A stretch of 64,000 nt of DNA. Origin: JBEVJK01 sp963791325 (GTDB taxonomy: Bacteria; Pseudomonadota; Alphaproteobacteria; Rhizobiales; Rhizobiaceae). The translations under genes and the position numbers were made by a program. Of this stretch, positions 62,601 through 64,000 are shown piece by piece. The notes beneath the pieces were generated by a model, which did no database searches, was not told the origin of the DNA, and saw nothing but the letters and a program-made list of their open reading frames with translations. Position 1 is the stretch's first letter; the number at the start of each line of letters is the position of its first letter. The stretch spans positions 186,001 through 250,000 of the forward strand of contig CAWBRU010000005.1 of assembly GCA_963791325.1 (NCBI GenBank), in the 5' to 3' direction.

Positions 62601-62670
62601 TAATACCTTGAGCGGCAGTGTTCCTGAGCCATAGCTGGCGGCGGATGCGACTGGCCGCGACGGATCTTCG

Positions 62671-63753
62671 ATGAACGTCCTCTTTGCGATCGGCAACGGC
62701 TATCTTCCGCAATTCCACGGCGGCGTGCAATCGAGCACACACCATCTGATCGCCCAGCTTGCCGCCGGCGGCCATTCGGCGTCGGTGCTTGCCTCGCTGT
62801 TCGGCGACGGGCTGTTCGGCCTGCGCGCCAGGGTGAAGATGAAGCTGCTCGGCCAGCCTGCCGTGGTCGACCGGTTTCCCGGCTATCCGGTGGTGCGCGC
62901 CTGGTTTCCCTGGGAAGCGGTACCGTTTGCGCTGGAACAGGCCCGGCCCGACGTCGCCGTCGTCCAGTGCCACAAATCCGTGCCGCTCGGCAAAGCGCTC
63001 GAAGCCGCCGGCGTTCCGATCGTCGTCTATCTCAGGAATGTCGAGTTCGACGAGCTCGACGGCGATCCGCGGGAGCTCCGCTCGGCGCTCTACATCGCCA
63101 ACTCGCAGTTCACGGCCGACACCTATAAGCGGGTGTTCGGCATCGAATCGGCCGTCATTCCTCCGTCGATCGACCGCAAGAGCTACGCCACTGAGAGCAG
63201 CAAGGCGTTCGTCACCTTCATCAACCCCTATCCGGTGAAGGGCCTCCAGCGCGCCGCGGACATTGCCCGCGCCTGCCCCGACATCCCGTTCCTGTTCGTC
63301 GAAAGCTGGAAGCTCGACGGCGAGCGGCTGGTCGCGGCGCAGAGCGCGATCGATGGTCTTGCCAACGTGACGATGATGCCGCGCACCGACGACATGCGAT
63401 CGGTCTACGGACAGACCAAGATCCTGCTGGCGCCGAGCCAGTGGGAGGAGGCGTGGGGCCGGGTGGCCTCCGAGGCCCATTGCAGCGGCATTCCGGTGGT
63501 CGGCTCGCGCCGCGGCGGGCTGCCGGAGGCGATCGGCGAGGGGGGCATCGTGCTCGACCATGACACGCCGCTCACCGACTGGGTCGATGCCGTGCGCCGC
63601 CTATGGGACGACGAGCGGCACTATATCTCGATGTCCGAACGAGCGCGGCAGTTCTCACTGCGGCCTGCCCTCGACCCGACCCGCCAGTTCGCGGCGTTCC
63701 TCGCGGTGCTGGAGCAGGCCAGGGCAGGCAACCCGCTCGCGCACGCCGCCTGA
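62671..63753 (+). CDS. Glycosyltransferase family 4-like protein
   Basis: A 360-residue GT-B protein. N-terminal FAIGNGYLPQFHGGVQSSTH (acceptor-domain glycine loop), a middle block VIPPSIDRKSY, and the donor domain LLAPSQWEEAWGRVASEAHC, SGIPVVGSRRGGLPEAIGEG, which carries the E-x7-E motif. It probably adds a sugar to a surface polysaccharide or glycolipid. No other polysaccharide gene is adjacent. Intact in one frame. Confidence 0.9.
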   Translation: MNVLFAIGNGYLPQFHGGVQSSTHHLIAQLAAGGHSASVLASLFGDGLFGLRARVKMKLLGQPAVVDRFPGYPVVRAWFPWEAVPFALEQARPDVAVVQCHKSVPLGKALEAAGVPIVVYLRNVEFDELDGDPRELRSALYIANSQFTADTYKRVFGIESAVIPPSIDRKSYATESSKAFVTFINPYPVKGLQRAADIARACPDIPFLFVESWKLDGERLVAAQSAIDGLANVTMMPRTDDMRSVYGQTKILLAPSQWEEAWGRVASEAHCSGIPVVGSRRGGLPEAIGEGGIVLDHDTPLTDWVDAVRRLWDDERHYISMSERARQFSLRPALDPTRQFAAFLAVLEQARAGNPLAHAA

Positions 63754-64000
63754 CGAGATTTTTTTCCGGCGGCTTTCGATTTTCGTTGATTGTGACAGGG
63801 ACGGTGCCTATATCCGGCGCTGCCCAAAGTCGCACGTGCCTGTGGGCGTCCCCCGATCCTCGGAATGGCGAGGCAATCGGGACGGTACCTGGGAAGTAAC
63901 GAGCCCAGTCGGTCAAGTGGCCTGCCACGGATCGAGGACGTCTTGAAGCAACGACGGTGCGGGCCTTTCTGGTGTCTGCCGATCGTCCATAGATCGGGGT
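63754..64000. other. Downstream stretch, no gene seen
   Basis: About 250 bases with no supported ORF. The 11-mer GGGACGGTGCC (63796-63806) recurs with one change as GGGACGGTACC about 80 bases later. I see no terminator with a clear stem and T run, although a TTTTTTT lies at 63761-63767. Confidence 0.4.

Noticed and set aside
63796..63890. GGGACGGTGCC / GGGACGGTACC pair as a mobile-element end
   Set aside because: Only two imperfect direct 11-mers with no transposase; too weak to call.

Overview
The window is GC-rich alphaproteobacterial DNA, most likely from the Phyllobacteriaceae/Rhizobiales and close to Mesorhizobium. The grounds are an mmgR/alpha-r8 small RNA beside a histidinol-phosphatase gene, a Brucella Omp10-like lipoprotein, homospermidine synthase, CpdR, a ROSE-type RNA thermometer before hsp20, and a typical rhizobial intergenic repeat.

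Left part, about 1-14.4 kb, looks accessory. It has two catabolic/uptake cassettes. Cassette A (1-6279) is the end of an enolase-superfamily gene, two OppD/OppF-type ATPases, a family 5 solute-binding protein and two permeases. Cassette B (6524-11290) is an amino-acid-type ABC permease and binding protein facing a mandelate racemase/muconate lactonizing-like enzyme, a short-chain dehydrogenase, a 34-codon ORF and a GntR/FCD regulator. A PdhR/LldR-like operator lies in the divergent gap. The cassettes are followed by a graveyard of gene fragments (terminase-like, isoprenylcysteine methyltransferase, aldo/keto reductase) around one intact GFA-family gene. The stretch ends at a tRNA-Val(GAC), a plausible island boundary.

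Right part, about 14.5-64 kb, looks like core chromosome: cpdR, N-formylglutamate amidohydrolase, mmgR sRNA, hisN-like phosphatase, lysophospholipase, hsp20 with a sigma-32 promoter and ROSE element, threonine aldolase, gltB, a DUF433/DUF5615 toxin-antitoxin pair, gltD, GNAT, a DUF459 protein, a MltB-type transglycosylase, galU, an outer-membrane barrel, kpsF, nfeD with an SPFH protein, a FAD oxidoreductase, hemH, a LysM-tailed 5'-nucleotidase, omp10, homospermidine synthase, pabC/pabB, pepF, a sigma-54 response regulator, a DUF882 protein, eda, a muramidase, trhO, two SDRs, an aminotransferase, GNAT, a CDF zinc exporter, a nickel/cobalt transporter with DUF1007, LysR, ArsR/SRPBCC, two DUF1801 proteins and a glycosyltransferase.

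Many reading frames in the core part are broken by one-base insertions or deletions, clustered at about 15-18, 33.5-49 and 53.3-57.9 kb. They hit housekeeping genes whose protein sequence continues cleanly in the next frame, so I treat them as sequencing or assembly errors and annotate whole genes across the breaks. True decay is limited to the 6.3 kb fragment and the 11.3-13 kb region.

Most notable points: the mmgR sRNA has a palindrome in its promoter matching a PhaR/AniA-type motif, and a second match lies before the glycosyltransferase; a toxin-antitoxin pair with its own promoter and palindrome sits inside the glutamate synthase operon; and the tRNA-Val separates accessory from core DNA.
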